A stretch of DNA of 64,000 bases from Caccovicinus sp051878975 (GTDB lineage: Bacteria; Bacillota; Clostridia; Lachnospirales; Lachnospiraceae): positions 103,406 through 167,405 of the forward strand of contig JBJELD010000041.1 of assembly GCA_051878975.1 (NCBI GenBank), given 5' to 3'. Below are positions 36,733 to 46,573 of this stretch, one piece after another. Numbering within the stretch: the stretch's first letter is position 1; each line of letters opens with the position of its first letter. A program made the translations under genes and the position numbers. The notes under the pieces are model-generated. The model searched no databases, had not been told where the DNA came from, and saw only the letters and a program-made list of their open reading frames with translations.

Positions 36733-37941
36733 TTAAAGACTGTCTGCCAGTTCACCCAGCCCGTTTACGGTCCAGTAATAATTCAGCAGAGCCTGACTCA
36801 TATTCAGGTCAGCAGATTCATAGGAGCCTTTTGCTGCATAATAGGAAAGCTCTGCGCCGAGATAATCGGCCTTTCCCATCATTCCCAGCTGGTACATGCG
36901 GCAGGCCTTATCCCAGTCCCGCTGTGCGGCCTGGAAAGCTGTATCAGCGGCCTGGAGCGCGGCTTTCTTTTCGAAGAGCTCCTGATATGCGCCATCTATA
37001 CTGATGCAGAGCTGCTGGCCGGCCTGCTCCACGCTTCTGGATCGGGCATGGTAATCTTTGTTCTGATAATAACCGTCCCCGTCTGCGTCATTTGGCCTGG
37101 CATTCCGCATGCTGATGATCGTGTAGTTGTTGCTGGGTGCATACAGTTTGTCTGCTTCCGGATCAATGGCGTCAATCTGGCTCACATCCGCCTTGGGAAT
37201 GGATCCGATCTCCACATCGCTGTCGATTTCCCAGCCGGTCATCAGAAGGAGACTTCGCTTGACGGAAGCCATCTGTTCTTCCAGCGTAGCCAGAGAGATC
37301 ATGGCAGAACCCTGCTGGATTTTCGCGGAAAGCTGATTGTTCTGCGTGGTCATGCCGAGGGCGGTCTGGGTATCGGACAGCTCTGCAAGAGCTCCGTACA
37401 GCGCTGCCTGCGTTTCCAGAGTCGCCTTATTGACCGCCATCTTGTTGTAAGCCAGCATCAGCTGCTGGCAGCCGGAAGTAAACATTTTCCGGTACTGCCG
37501 GCTGCTTCGGTCCACGGTGGTCTGCTTTCGGTTCACCGCGTCGATGTAGGAGCTGGACATTTTTAAAGAAATCTTTTTATTGATCTGATACATGACAGAA
37601 GAGTAGTAGTCTCCATCGTCCTCGGCCTGATCGCTCAGATGCTGGAAATCATTGGCTTCATCCTGGTATTCGGAGATGTATTTTTCAATGTCGCCGTAGC
37701 TGTCGTCAATCGAATGATAAATCTGGAGAATGGTGGGATTGAAGTAGGTTACCCGATTTTCCAGTTCTTCGTATTCCAGCACGGAATCCTGAAGCCGTGT
37801 CCAGGTATCTGCATCCATCTCCTCCGGCTTTTCCGCAGCCAGTGCGGCAAGCGCTGTGGGAAGGACCATGGCCAGAACCAGAATCAGAATGATACCGGTT
37901 TTCAGGACAGAGCGGAATGTTTTGTTTCGTTCCTTCAACAA
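36733..37941 (-). CDS. TolC-like protein b, operon B
   Basis: This 402-residue protein uses a TTG start at 37941, six bases after GGAG; no better ATG exists before the signal peptide. The signal peptide is LKTGIILILVLAMVLPTAL. The mature protein is long helical coil with the same landmarks as protein b of operon A: QDSVLEYEELENRV, LMLAYNKMAVNKATLE, SLLLMTGWEIDSDVEIG and a DADGDGYYQNKDYH insertion. It is the last gene of operon B. As in operon A, the role is a TolC-like duct or scaffold with the RND pump, but location in a monoderm cell is unknown. Confidence 0.78.
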   Translation of the reverse strand: MLKERNKTFRSVLKTGIILILVLAMVLPTALAALAAEKPEEMDADTWTRLQDSVLEYEELENRVTYFNPTILQIYHSIDDSYGDIEKYISEYQDEANDFQHLSDQAEDDGDYYSSVMYQINKKISLKMSSSYIDAVNRKQTTVDRSSRQYRKMFTSGCQQLMLAYNKMAVNKATLETQAALYGALAELSDTQTALGMTTQNNQLSAKIQQGSAMISLATLEEQMASVKRSLLLMTGWEIDSDVEIGSIPKADVSQIDAIDPEADKLYAPSNNYTIISMRNARPNDADGDGYYQNKDYHARSRSVEQAGQQLCISIDGAYQELFEKKAALQAADTAFQAAQRDWDKACRMYQLGMMGKADYLGAELSYYAAKGSYESADLNMSQALLNYYWTVNGLGELADSL

Positions 37942-37957
37942 TCATTACTCCTTTCCG

Positions 37958-39130
37958 CTACTCGGCTGATGCCAGTCCGTTTACCGCGGCCTGATAATTT
38001 TCCCAGGCGGTGAGGAGGGCAAGCTTGTTCAGTTCTACCGCCGTATTTTTGGAATCCAGTGCGTAAGCCTCCTGCTGGTGTTCCAGTGCGGTGACCGTGC
38101 CAAGCTGGTACTGGCGGTCAATGGTTGCCATGTTCTGCGTTTCTACGAGCCGCTCGTACACCGCCAGGTCATATTCGGCCTGTGCTTTCAGGAGAGACTG
38201 ATATTTGGTACGGAGGTCCGATGCGATCTTGCTGCGGTTGTCTTTCATGGAGTTGGACAGATTGTCCAGATCCGCCTGATCGGTGCTGTTCTCATACTTT
38301 CTTTGATTGATTCTTAAAGTATAGTTCGTCTCGAGGGCTTTTGCCAGGTCCGCCTCCGGATCGGCGGCTTCGATCTGAAATGCATCCACCTCAGGGAGAG
38401 GACCGAATTCCGGATCGGCATTGTAGTCCCAGCCGGTAGCCAGACAGATCTTCTGCTTTAATTCCAGCGTTTCCTTCTCGTCTGTGATGATGCTGCTTTC
38501 CAGCTGTTCGATGGATTTTCTGGCGTTCAGGATATCTGTCTCTGTGGCCAGTCCGATACTGGCCTGGTTTGTAACCAGACGGTACTGCGCTTCCAGAAGC
38601 TCCCGGTTTTTGATGGTCAGTTCATTGGACAGAAGCTTCTGGAAATAGGCAATCAGGTTCAGCTTGGTGCCGTATACCAGATTCGCTTCGACCATTTCGT
38701 ACTGAAGATAGACGCTTTGGGCGTCATCGATATTGTTGTCTGCCTGCTTTTCCAGACTTTTGGCCTGGGTCAGATTTAACTGTGCTGCCATGAGCATGGT
38801 GGCGTAGGACATATCGGAAGGATCATCCGGATACTCAATATCATCCCGCAGCTCCCTGGCGGCGTCCCGGTAGCGCTGTGTCACATCATCCCGGGTTTCT
38901 CCCAGATAGTCCCGGTAGCTGGTGCGGTTGTTCAGGACGGTAACATTATATTCATGAATCAGATCTGCAATCTCATCGTATTCCAGCTTGTTGTCCTGGA
39001 GTCTTGCCCACTCCTCTTCACTTCTGGAAAAGGAAGGACTGTCTGTAGCAGCCGCCCACCCGGTCAGAGGGGCGGCTGCCGACAGAAGGCAGGATAAACC
39101 GAGAGCTGCACATCTTGCTGTTCTTCTCAT
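37958..39130 (-). CDS. TolC-like protein a, operon B
   Basis: This protein has 390 residues. I choose the ATG at 39130, ten bases from AAGGA, over the one at 39139, which has only one base of spacing. The signal peptide ends near TGWAAA. It matches protein a of operon A in length and in DSPSFSRSEEEWARLQDNK and IHEYNVTVLNNRTSYRDYL. The TolC-family half-repeats are visible (ATETDILNARKSIEQL; TKYQSLLKAQAEYDLAV). The gap to TolC-like gene b is 16 bp. Confidence 0.8.
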   Translation of the reverse strand: MRRTARCAALGLSCLLSAAAPLTGWAAATDSPSFSRSEEEWARLQDNKLEYDEIADLIHEYNVTVLNNRTSYRDYLGETRDDVTQRYRDAARELRDDIEYPDDPSDMSYATMLMAAQLNLTQAKSLEKQADNNIDDAQSVYLQYEMVEANLVYGTKLNLIAYFQKLLSNELTIKNRELLEAQYRLVTNQASIGLATETDILNARKSIEQLESSIITDEKETLELKQKICLATGWDYNADPEFGPLPEVDAFQIEAADPEADLAKALETNYTLRINQRKYENSTDQADLDNLSNSMKDNRSKIASDLRTKYQSLLKAQAEYDLAVYERLVETQNMATIDRQYQLGTVTALEHQQEAYALDSKNTAVELNKLALLTAWENYQAAVNGLASAE

Positions 39131-39169
39131 ATTGCTCATTTCCTTTCTTCGAAACGGTCTGCAGAAGCG

Positions 39170-42100
39170 TTAATCGTAATCTGGTTCCTTTTTCTTCTCC
39201 GGACTCATAATTGCATAGTAAACCGGCAGCAGCAGAAGTGCCATGATGGTGGACGCGATCAGACCGCCGATGTCTACCAGAGCAAGGGCCTGCATGATCT
39301 CGCCGCTGTCGCCGTATGCGCAGGCCATAGGAATCATGGATACGATAGTGGTCATGGTGGTCATCAGAATCGGACGCATACGGGTCGCGCCGGCTTCAAT
39401 CAGCGCGGAGGTACGGTCCATTTCCATCCGGTACTGGTTGACGGTATCTACATACAGAATACCGTTGTTTACTACGGTACCGCACAGGATCAGGAAGCCC
39501 AGCAGGGCAACCATACTGATTGCCACATCCGTGATGTAGAGGAGTGCAAAGGAACCGATCAATGCGAACGGGATGGTGGTCATAACCATGAAGGAGAACT
39601 TCGGAGCCTCGAACTGAGCGGCCATAACCACGAATACCAGGAAGACGGCTGTGGCGATTGCGCCGAACAGTGCGGAGAACTCCTCTGCCATGGTGGTATC
39701 CTCGGAGTTGGTTCCCAGGGTGATCGTGGAATTTAAATATTTGGATACAACTTCCTCATACAGCGTCTGCTGGATGGCGTCCTGCTCACGCTCGTCATCG
39801 GTTGCCAGACTTCCGGTGATGGTTACCTGATACTGCTTATCCTTCCGGGAAATCGTGGTCGGGCTGTCCTTGAAGGAAATGTCCGCGATATCGGTCAGGG
39901 CAACGGAGGAACCGGAATTGTTGGTCAGTACAATGCCTTCCAGCTTGTCGATGGTATTGTACTCATCGTCTGCGTATTCTACGTTGATGTCCACATCATC
40001 ACCGTCCACATCCAGAGTGGTTGCCGTCACACCGTCGATCATGCCACTGACTGCAGAATAAACCTGAATCGGCATAATGTTTTCGGCATTGGCCTTAACG
40101 GCATCGACCTTAACCTTTACGACCGGAGCCGCATTTTCCAACGTAGTATGTACCTTGGAGACATCGGAACGGGCCGTCAGTTCATTTGCGATCTGGTCGG
40201 AAACTGCCTTCAGCTCGTCATACTGTGTGCTCTGGAGAATGAATTCTACATCATTGTCACTGGAGAGAGAAGAGGTGATGGAGTAGGTCGTCATGCTGAT
40301 ATTGGCGCCGGCGATCTGATCCATCAGAGGCTCCCAGTCTTTGATGACTTCCTTGGTGGAACGCTTCCGGTCATCCTTTAAATAGGCAACCAGAGTCGCA
40401 TCGTCGTCTCCGAGGGAAATACCGCTTCCGCCGTAGGTCAGCAGGTAGGATTCTACATCTTCGTCTGCGGTTACAATCGCTTCTACATTCTGGAGAATTT
40501 TATCCAGCTCTTCTACCTTCAGACCAGGTCGGGTCTCAATGGTGACCTCCAGCTCACCCTGGTCATTGGAAACCATCAGCTCCAGACGAAGCTGGCTGGC
40601 CATCCAGAAGGCGAAGGCAAGCAATCCAAGAGAAATAGCAACCACCAGTTTTTTGCTCTTTAAAATAGAGCGCATCAGTGCGCGGTATTTGTCCTGCAGC
40701 TTGTCAATGAGAACGGCGCCGGGAGCGGAGCTCTTTTCCTTCGGATGCAGAGTACAGTAGCAAAGAGGAACGATCGTCATAGCGCTGAGCAGCGAGGCGG
40801 TCATACAGAAAATAATGGTGAAGCCCAGTGGCTTGAACATCTGACCGGACATTCCGCTTAACAGTGCCAGAGGAAGGAATACTACACAGGTGGTGATGGT
40901 AGAACCGATAATGGAACCCAGCACGGTGCTGGTTCCGTTAATAGCCGCTTCCCGGAAGCCGGTGATGCCGCTGACTCCGTGGGTTCTGGAATATCCCATA
41001 CAGCTTTCCAGTACAACGATGGAGTTATCTACCATCATGCCGACGCCGAGTACCAGAGAGGACATGGTTACCACGTTTAAGGTAAAGTCCATCGCCCGCA
41101 TCAGGATCAGCGCGACCAGAATGGAAAGCGGAATCGAGGTGCCGACGATCAGGGAAGCACGGATCTCCCCGTAGAAGAGGAAGATTACGATCATGGAGAT
41201 CACGATTGCCATGATCATGGTCTGCGCTACACTTTCCAGAGAGGATTTGATCAGGTCGCTGGTATCATTTACGATCGCGATTTCCAGGTCCGGATCGTCC
41301 GCCATCATTTCTTTGATCAGCTTCTGAACGGAATCGGAAACCTCAATGGCAGTAGCGCTTTGCTGTTTCTTGATACCGATGGAGATCGTCTCCTGACCGT
41401 TATAGCGGGCAATACCGGTTTTTTCCTCCAAAGTCGTTCCGACATTTGCCAGGTCCTCCAGATAGATGGTTTTTCCGTTCCCCAGCGAAATCGGGATCTC
41501 TTTCAGAAGCTCTTCCGTGTCATACTCGGTTTCGACGCTGACGGAAAGGTTCTGGCCGCCTACATCGGTGTCGCCGGCAGGGTAGGAGAAGTCTGCACTT
41601 GCAATCGCGGAGGCAATCGAATCCATGGTCAGTCCATACTGATCCAGTTTTTCCGGAATCAGCTGAATTTTGATGTAGGATTCCTGGCCGCCGCTGACAT
41701 TTACATCCGCTACGGAAGAAAGCTTTTCGATTTCCGGTACGATGGTATTGTCTACATAGTCGTACAGGTTGGTTTCGGTTGCATGATTTACGGCCAGAGT
41801 AACGACGGCAGTATCATCCATATTTAATTCCATGATGACCGGTGATTCGCAGTCATCCGGAAGATCGCCCTCCAGCGCGTCGATTTTCTTTTTCAGATCG
41901 TCGTAGGCTTCGTCAATATCGGTGCCGTATTCGTACTGGACAATGATAATGGATGCATTTTCCATAGAGGTGGAGTCGATTTCCTTGATTCCGCTCAGGG
42001 TTCCGATATCGTCTTCAATTTCTTTGGTTACCAGGTCATTGATGTCCTCTGGACTGGCGCCTGGATAAATGGTACTGATGATAAGCATCGGCATGTCCAT

Positions 42101-42217
42101 GGAAGACATCAGCTCCAGTTTGGAGGACAAAACCGACTGCAGACCAAATACGATCAGACACAGAACCACCATGATGGTCGTAACCGGCCGTTTGAGGACT
42201 GTTTTTGTTAATCCCAT
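39170..42217 (-). CDS. RND-family efflux transporter, operon B
   Basis: This 1015-residue paralogue of the operon A pump starts with GGAGGG upstream. It has the same double RND topology, and the relay residues are VGMMVDNSIVVLES in helix 4 and TVVNNGILYVDTV in helix 10. The extracytoplasmic domains are diverged from operon A, which suggests a different substrate range. It is flanked by its fusion protein (12 bp upstream) and the TolC-like genes. Confidence 0.93.
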   Translation of the reverse strand: MGLTKTVLKRPVTTIMVVLCLIVFGLQSVLSSKLELMSSMDMPMLIISTIYPGASPEDINDLVTKEIEDDIGTLSGIKEIDSTSMENASIIIVQYEYGTDIDEAYDDLKKKIDALEGDLPDDCESPVIMELNMDDTAVVTLAVNHATETNLYDYVDNTIVPEIEKLSSVADVNVSGGQESYIKIQLIPEKLDQYGLTMDSIASAIASADFSYPAGDTDVGGQNLSVSVETEYDTEELLKEIPISLGNGKTIYLEDLANVGTTLEEKTGIARYNGQETISIGIKKQQSATAIEVSDSVQKLIKEMMADDPDLEIAIVNDTSDLIKSSLESVAQTMIMAIVISMIVIFLFYGEIRASLIVGTSIPLSILVALILMRAMDFTLNVVTMSSLVLGVGMMVDNSIVVLESCMGYSRTHGVSGITGFREAAINGTSTVLGSIIGSTITTCVVFLPLALLSGMSGQMFKPLGFTIIFCMTASLLSAMTIVPLCYCTLHPKEKSSAPGAVLIDKLQDKYRALMRSILKSKKLVVAISLGLLAFAFWMASQLRLELMVSNDQGELEVTIETRPGLKVEELDKILQNVEAIVTADEDVESYLLTYGGSGISLGDDDATLVAYLKDDRKRSTKEVIKDWEPLMDQIAGANISMTTYSITSSLSSDNDVEFILQSTQYDELKAVSDQIANELTARSDVSKVHTTLENAAPVVKVKVDAVKANAENIMPIQVYSAVSGMIDGVTATTLDVDGDDVDINVEYADDEYNTIDKLEGIVLTNNSGSSVALTDIADISFKDSPTTISRKDKQYQVTITGSLATDDEREQDAIQQTLYEEVVSKYLNSTITLGTNSEDTTMAEEFSALFGAIATAVFLVFVVMAAQFEAPKFSFMVMTTIPFALIGSFALLYITDVAISMVALLGFLILCGTVVNNGILYVDTVNQYRMEMDRTSALIEAGATRMRPILMTTMTTIVSMIPMACAYGDSGEIMQALALVDIGGLIASTIMALLLLPVYYAIMSPEKKKEPDYD

Positions 42218-42228
42218 TGCTGTCCCTC

Positions 42229-43329
42229 CTACTCTGCATCTGTGCTGTCTGCTGCCGGTTCTGCTGTGCTGTCTGTCGATGCGCCAGCCAGCTGAACGAC
42301 GGAGCCTTCATATAATTCCGAACTCCAGGTCGTAATGATCTGATCGGTGATTTCAATACCGGAAAGAATCTGCGCCCGTTCCGAATCATAGATTCCTACT
42401 TCTACCGGTACCTGGTGTACGGTTCCTTCTTCATAGAGATACAGATAAGCGTCGCCGCCTTTATAATAAATGCTGTCTACCGGTACGGTCAGCACATGTT
42501 CGGCTTTGTCGGAGGTTACGCTCAGTTTCACAGTTGATCCGGTGGGAAGTCCGTCGCCGTTTTCTACGGATGCTTTGACTTTGAAGAGCCCGGTGTCGGC
42601 ATCCAGCATGCTGCTGACCTCCGTAATGGTGGCATTGTAGCTGGTTCCGCTCTTTTCAATGATTACCGTTTCGCCCACATCCAGATGTTTAACCAGCTTT
42701 TCCGGAACATAGAAGGTAACGCATTTTCCGTTTTCTCCGGAAATTACGCACACCAGAGTCTGCTGGGAGATCATATCGTGGGTTTCAATTTCAAAGCTCT
42801 CGATCTTGCCGCCAATGGTGGCTGTGATGTTGCTGTATTCCACCTGGTTGTCGTAATTCAGCTTTGCCGAATCATACTGGATCTGAGCATTTTTCAGAGT
42901 GGTCTGGGCCTGTTCCCATGCCAGGGAGGAGATGTCGCCGGAAGCAAACAGTACCTGCTGCCGATTGTAGTTGGTCTGTGCATCTGCCAGAGCGGTCTGT
43001 GCTGCTTCCATATTTAATCGGGCAGAATCCACATAATCCGTATCAATGATGCAGAGAAGCTGATTTTCCTGCACCACATCTCCGGTCTTGGCAAAAATGT
43101 CCGTTACTTCTCCCGGCATCTTCGGGTAAACATATACCACATCCGATGGTTCTACGCTGCCGGTCAGATTCCGGAACAGTTCAATGTCCCCGTATTCTGG
43201 CTGACGGATCTCAACGACCGGGGGGATTTCTTCCTTCGCTGCTTCTTTTGGCTTTAATACTTTCGGCAGTACGATCGCTGCACATACTGCAGCAATGGCT
43301 GCCACTGCAATTACTCCACCTTTTTTCAT
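42229..43329 (-). CDS. RND efflux membrane fusion protein, operon B
   Basis: This 366-residue protein has an N-terminal membrane anchor (GVIAVAAIAAVCAAIVLPKVL). It shows lipoyl halves (VYPKMPGEVTDIFAKTGDVV; YSNITATIGGKIESFEI), a coiled-coil hairpin between them and a C-terminal beta-barrel/MP domain. Similarity to the operon A protein runs along the whole length. The C terminus is Ala/Thr-rich and low-complexity. Confidence 0.9.
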   Translation of the reverse strand: MKKGGVIAVAAIAAVCAAIVLPKVLKPKEAAKEEIPPVVEIRQPEYGDIELFRNLTGSVEPSDVVYVYPKMPGEVTDIFAKTGDVVQENQLLCIIDTDYVDSARLNMEAAQTALADAQTNYNRQQVLFASGDISSLAWEQAQTTLKNAQIQYDSAKLNYDNQVEYSNITATIGGKIESFEIETHDMISQQTLVCVISGENGKCVTFYVPEKLVKHLDVGETVIIEKSGTSYNATITEVSSMLDADTGLFKVKASVENGDGLPTGSTVKLSVTSDKAEHVLTVPVDSIYYKGGDAYLYLYEEGTVHQVPVEVGIYDSERAQILSGIEITDQIITTWSSELYEGSVVQLAGASTDSTAEPAADSTDAE

Positions 43330-43357
43330 AGCCTGTATCGGGCCTCCTTTTCTATTT

Positions 43358-44005
43358 TTAACAGGGTTTTGCGGTTGTGATCCGGTAAGCTCCGCGCTTT
43401 AAGATATTCAGCTTTATTTCAAACAGCCGCCGGATCGAATCCAGTGAATCTGGATGATAGTAGTACTGTTGGATCGAATACATAATGGCATGAAATCCCA
43501 TCATGAAGAGGGAGTACAGCTCCTCAGTTGTCTGAAGCTTCAGATGAGTTTTATTTACCATGGTAAGCAGCTGCGTATCCGGATTTTGAGCCGGATTACT
43601 TAGTTCGGAATTCATCCAGTGATCAAAATATTCCATCAATGCATGACCGTTCTGAATATTGATGACGTTTTTGGCAATATTCAGAATATCACTGCTGCTC
43701 TGAAGCCGTTCTACCAGATACTCAAACAGTGCACGGAACATCTCAAAAAGATCGCCGTTGTGCTTCAGCAGAGCTTTTTCGCACAGCCGGCGGATATCAC
43801 TGAAATCCTGATTGATCATAAATTCCATGGCATCATATTTGTCATGGAAATAGGTATAAAAGCTGCCTCTGGAAATGTCCGCGTTGTGGACGATCTGGTT
43901 GATTGACACCTTGTCAAAGGGAACCCGTGCAAACTCTTTGCGGATTGCTTCACAGATGATGGTTTTTTTCTTTTGTGAAAGCCTGTAAAATCGTTCTGTA
44001 GGCAT
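43358..44005 (-). CDS. TetR-family regulator of efflux operon B
   Basis: This protein has 215 residues. I choose the start at 44005 (AAGGAGG eight bases upstream) over a longer frame from 44056. The helix-turn-helix includes FDKVSINQIVHNADISRGSFYTYF, almost the same as the operon A TetR recognition region. The C-terminal ligand domain is more diverged. A single GTGACA-GAC-TGTCAT palindrome lies 30 bp upstream. The two regulators probably bind each other's operators, which is inference from the matching recognition helices and sites. Confidence 0.88.
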   Translation of the reverse strand: MPTERFYRLSQKKKTIICEAIRKEFARVPFDKVSINQIVHNADISRGSFYTYFHDKYDAMEFMINQDFSDIRRLCEKALLKHNGDLFEMFRALFEYLVERLQSSSDILNIAKNVINIQNGHALMEYFDHWMNSELSNPAQNPDTQLLTMVNKTHLKLQTTEELYSLFMMGFHAIMYSIQQYYYHPDSLDSIRRLFEIKLNILKRGAYRITTAKPC

Positions 44006-44034
44006 GATCGCTACCTCCTTTCTGCAGAATAAGG

Positions 44035-44049
44035 GTGACAGACTGTCAT
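44035..44049 (-). promoter_or_regulatory. TetR operator of efflux operon B
   Basis: GTGACA-GAC-TGTCAT has the same arms as the two sites in front of operon A. It lies directly upstream of the tetR ribosome site. I could not place the -35/-10 pair with confidence. Confidence 0.7.
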
Positions 44050-44143
44050 ATGCCACAACTTATACTGTAAAGGAATTCCAGCCAAAAAGCCATTCACAGT
44101 GAGATGCATTTGTCTTTACAGATCAAACAATATGCCTTTACAA

Positions 44144-44178
44144 AAAGAGCCGAAGTGTAAAACATACACTCGGCTCTT
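44144..44178 (-). terminator. Terminator after the third TetR gene
   Basis: AAGAGCCGAGTGTA on the minus strand pairs with TACACTTCGGCTCTT (one bulge) and is followed by a T run. Confidence 0.7.
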
Positions 44179-44182
44179 CTGA

Positions 44183-44710
44183 TTAAAAATGCAGCTCTCC
44201 TTTTATGATCCGCACCAGCTGTTTGATGTTGCCTTTGACATCTGTATTTTTGTCTTTCGTCCAGCGCAGAAAATTTACAATACAGGACCAGGAATAATAG
44301 TCGACCAGAAAAGCCAGATCGGAAAAAGGCAGCCCGCTGTCAACCGGATGATGAAAGAAGGTTTTGGTCAGATAAGACTTCAGGCCTTCTACCAGAAGAA
44401 GCAGAGACTGTTCCTGATAGCCGGAATTCAGCAGCTTGATTGCAAGGTTTTTATGCGCTAAAATAATTTTTTCGTAGTACAGGTATAAAATCTCCTCAAG
44501 CGACTGGCAGCGCTGGCTTTCCTCAGTCAATTGCTCCACTGCCCGGTCCATTGCCCATTGTGCCATGCTCAGAATATCCTGAAAATGATAGTAGAATGTC
44601 TGCCTGGTGATCCCGCAGGCATCTGCAATCGCCTGTACCGTAATTTTATCCAGACTTTTTTTTGCTGCAAGCTGAAGTGCAGCATTACAAATTGCTTCTT
44701 TTGTTATCAT
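44183..44710 (-). CDS. TetR-family regulator (DhaS/TetR_C-like)
   Basis: This 175-residue protein starts at 44710 with GAGGAG upstream; a longer frame from 44872 runs through the neighbouring terminator and is not credible. The helix-turn-helix is KSLDKITVQAIADACGITRQTFYYHFQDI. The C-terminal region (YLTKTFFHHP; FLVDYYSWSCIVNFLRW) fits the subgroup related to the dihydroxyacetone kinase regulators. It has no adjacent enzyme gene. The target may be the surface protein upstream or a distant locus. Confidence 0.85.
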   Translation of the reverse strand: MITKEAICNAALQLAAKKSLDKITVQAIADACGITRQTFYYHFQDILSMAQWAMDRAVEQLTEESQRCQSLEEILYLYYEKIILAHKNLAIKLLNSGYQEQSLLLLVEGLKSYLTKTFFHHPVDSGLPFSDLAFLVDYYSWSCIVNFLRWTKDKNTDVKGNIKQLVRIIKGELHF

Positions 44711-44825
44711 AGACTCCTCTTTTCGTAAAAACTTTGCCGGTACGTGGTTCGGTAAGAATATTATATCCTGTTTAGGAAAATTCTGCAAATAAACAAAAAA
44801 TAAAAAGAATAAAAAGACAAACAAA

Positions 44826-44859
44826 AAGCGCCCCGCTTCCGGCGGGAAGAGGGGCGCTT
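44826..44859 (-). terminator. Terminator after surface-protein copy 3
   Basis: AAGCGCCCC and GGGGCGCTT arms with an inner CTTCC/GGAAG stem are followed by TTTTTG on the minus strand. Confidence 0.8.
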
Positions 44860-44923
44860 CTGGTGAGTGCAATTGAGAAAAATTATATGTAATAGCAATT
44901 AGAATTTCAAAAAAATGTCAGAA

Positions 44924-46573
44924 TCAGTCGTCGTCTTCGATGCTGTAAACTACGTAGTCTTTTACCTTAACCTTCTGATCGTTTACATCGGTGGTGGAGC
45001 CGGACTTCTTGATCTTGCCGTGCTCGTTGATCAGGATGTAGTTCTGCTCGCCGGTCTCAGGATCCTTTGCGTAAACTTCAACCTTGTTGGAGTTGCCCTT
45101 CTTGTACAGGTCAGCCCACAGTGCAACAACCTGATAGTCGCTGCCGTCGCCGTAGTCATCGACTAACTGGCCGTTTGGACCATATACGGTATCGTTGATG
45201 ATGGTGTTCGTATAAGCAACACCGCTGCTCTTGAAGTAGTAGTACTCATCCTCACCGTCAACATCGATCTTAACCTTCTTGTCGTCGATCATACGGCCTT
45301 CGGAAGTGCCATGACCGTCATCTACAGTGAAGTAGTAGTAACCAGCCTCCATAGGAGTGGTGGAAGTTCCCTTGTAAACTGGGGAATCACCGCCTGCGGT
45401 ACGCTCTTCAGCAGATGCAGCAGCGTAATCGTCCTCATCCTCATAGCCTAACAGGTACAGACCGCTTAACATAACGCCCTTATCGTTGAACAGATAGGTC
45501 TCACTCTTGATGGACTTGCATGCTAATGCGCCGTTGTACTCGTCATCGTTCTCATCCGTGATATTGTCGTCATCCAGACGCATACCTGCGCCGACACCGG
45601 TTAATTTTACCTTGTTGTCATCAACAGCACGGAACGGCTTGCCGTTGGAATCCAGATAGAACCAGTATGGATCATCGCCGTAGTTGTCGTAATCGGACTT
45701 CGTATGAGCCCAGATCCAGTTCTTGTCACGTCCGCCGTTGTCTTCCTGGAAGTACTGTACGGATGCAGAAGAAGAGGATGCATTGCTGTCATTGGTGTAG
45801 CCGGAATTCGTTGCGGTCGGATATACCCACAGATCCAGCATTCTGCCGTATTCATCAAAGATGTACTTCTTGCCGCCGATCTCCTTATCCTCATCTACAA
45901 CTGCCTTACCATTGGACTTGAAGTAGAACCAAGCCTCGTCTTCGTACATATCATCATCTTCGTCAACACCGCTGAATGCATCCAGATCGGTATCAACCTC
46001 CAGATACTGCCAGCCGGTATGAGCCCAGCCTTCGTTCTGGTTGCCTAAGTAGTACAGCTTATCGCTGTTGCCGCTCTTGCTCCATTTCTTGAAGCCGCTT
46101 AACATATAGCCGTCTTCGTTGAAGATGAACCAGGCGCTCTGTCCGTCACCGTAAGGAACCTTCTTGCATTCACCGTTGTCGGTGTCGCAGCCGTAAGCCT
46201 TACCGGTGCTGTCGAAGTACATCCAGACAGTATCGATCTCTTCGGTCTCATCATCGTCATCCAGTAAGTCATCGTTGTCGAAGGATACCCAGGCATTGGT
46301 AACACGGGCACCGTTCTCGTCAACGTAGTATTTGTCATCGTCATCCTCGATGACCTGATCCTTAGCCATATAGCCATCGCTGTCTAAGTAATACCACTGG
46401 CCATTGGACTTCTTCCATTCATCAGTTACCTTGTCTCCGTTACGGTCTAAATAAACCCACTCGCCATCTTCCTGATCCCAATGTGGGGTATCAGCAAAAG
46501 AGGTCATGGATGCGCCGATCGCTAACAGAGCAGCTGCAGACAGAACTGCAACTAATTTTGTCTCTTTCTTCAT
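44924..46573 (-). CDS. Acidic secreted surface protein with wall-binding-type repeats, copy 3
   Basis: This 549-residue protein has a signal peptide almost matching the other copies, but it begins MKKETK. The body and C terminus are nearly the same as copy 1 (YLLGYEDEDDYAAASAEERT; DLYKKGNSNKVEVYAKDPE; ending VYSIEDDD), with copy 2 clearly different there. It has the same acidic runs and W/Y-rich repeats. The leader is unlike copies 1 and 2 and its promoter could not be assigned. It lies outside the inverted repeat, so it could serve as a donor of sequence for gene conversion. Function as an S-layer-like or wall-bound protein is inferred. Confidence 0.82.
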   Translation of the reverse strand: MKKETKLVAVLSAAALLAIGASMTSFADTPHWDQEDGEWVYLDRNGDKVTDEWKKSNGQWYYLDSDGYMAKDQVIEDDDDKYYVDENGARVTNAWVSFDNDDLLDDDDETEEIDTVWMYFDSTGKAYGCDTDNGECKKVPYGDGQSAWFIFNEDGYMLSGFKKWSKSGNSDKLYYLGNQNEGWAHTGWQYLEVDTDLDAFSGVDEDDDMYEDEAWFYFKSNGKAVVDEDKEIGGKKYIFDEYGRMLDLWVYPTATNSGYTNDSNASSSSASVQYFQEDNGGRDKNWIWAHTKSDYDNYGDDPYWFYLDSNGKPFRAVDDNKVKLTGVGAGMRLDDDNITDENDDEYNGALACKSIKSETYLFNDKGVMLSGLYLLGYEDEDDYAAASAEERTAGGDSPVYKGTSTTPMEAGYYYFTVDDGHGTSEGRMIDDKKVKIDVDGEDEYYYFKSSGVAYTNTIINDTVYGPNGQLVDDYGDGSDYQVVALWADLYKKGNSNKVEVYAKDPETGEQNYILINEHGKIKKSGSTTDVNDQKVKVKDYVVYSIEDDD

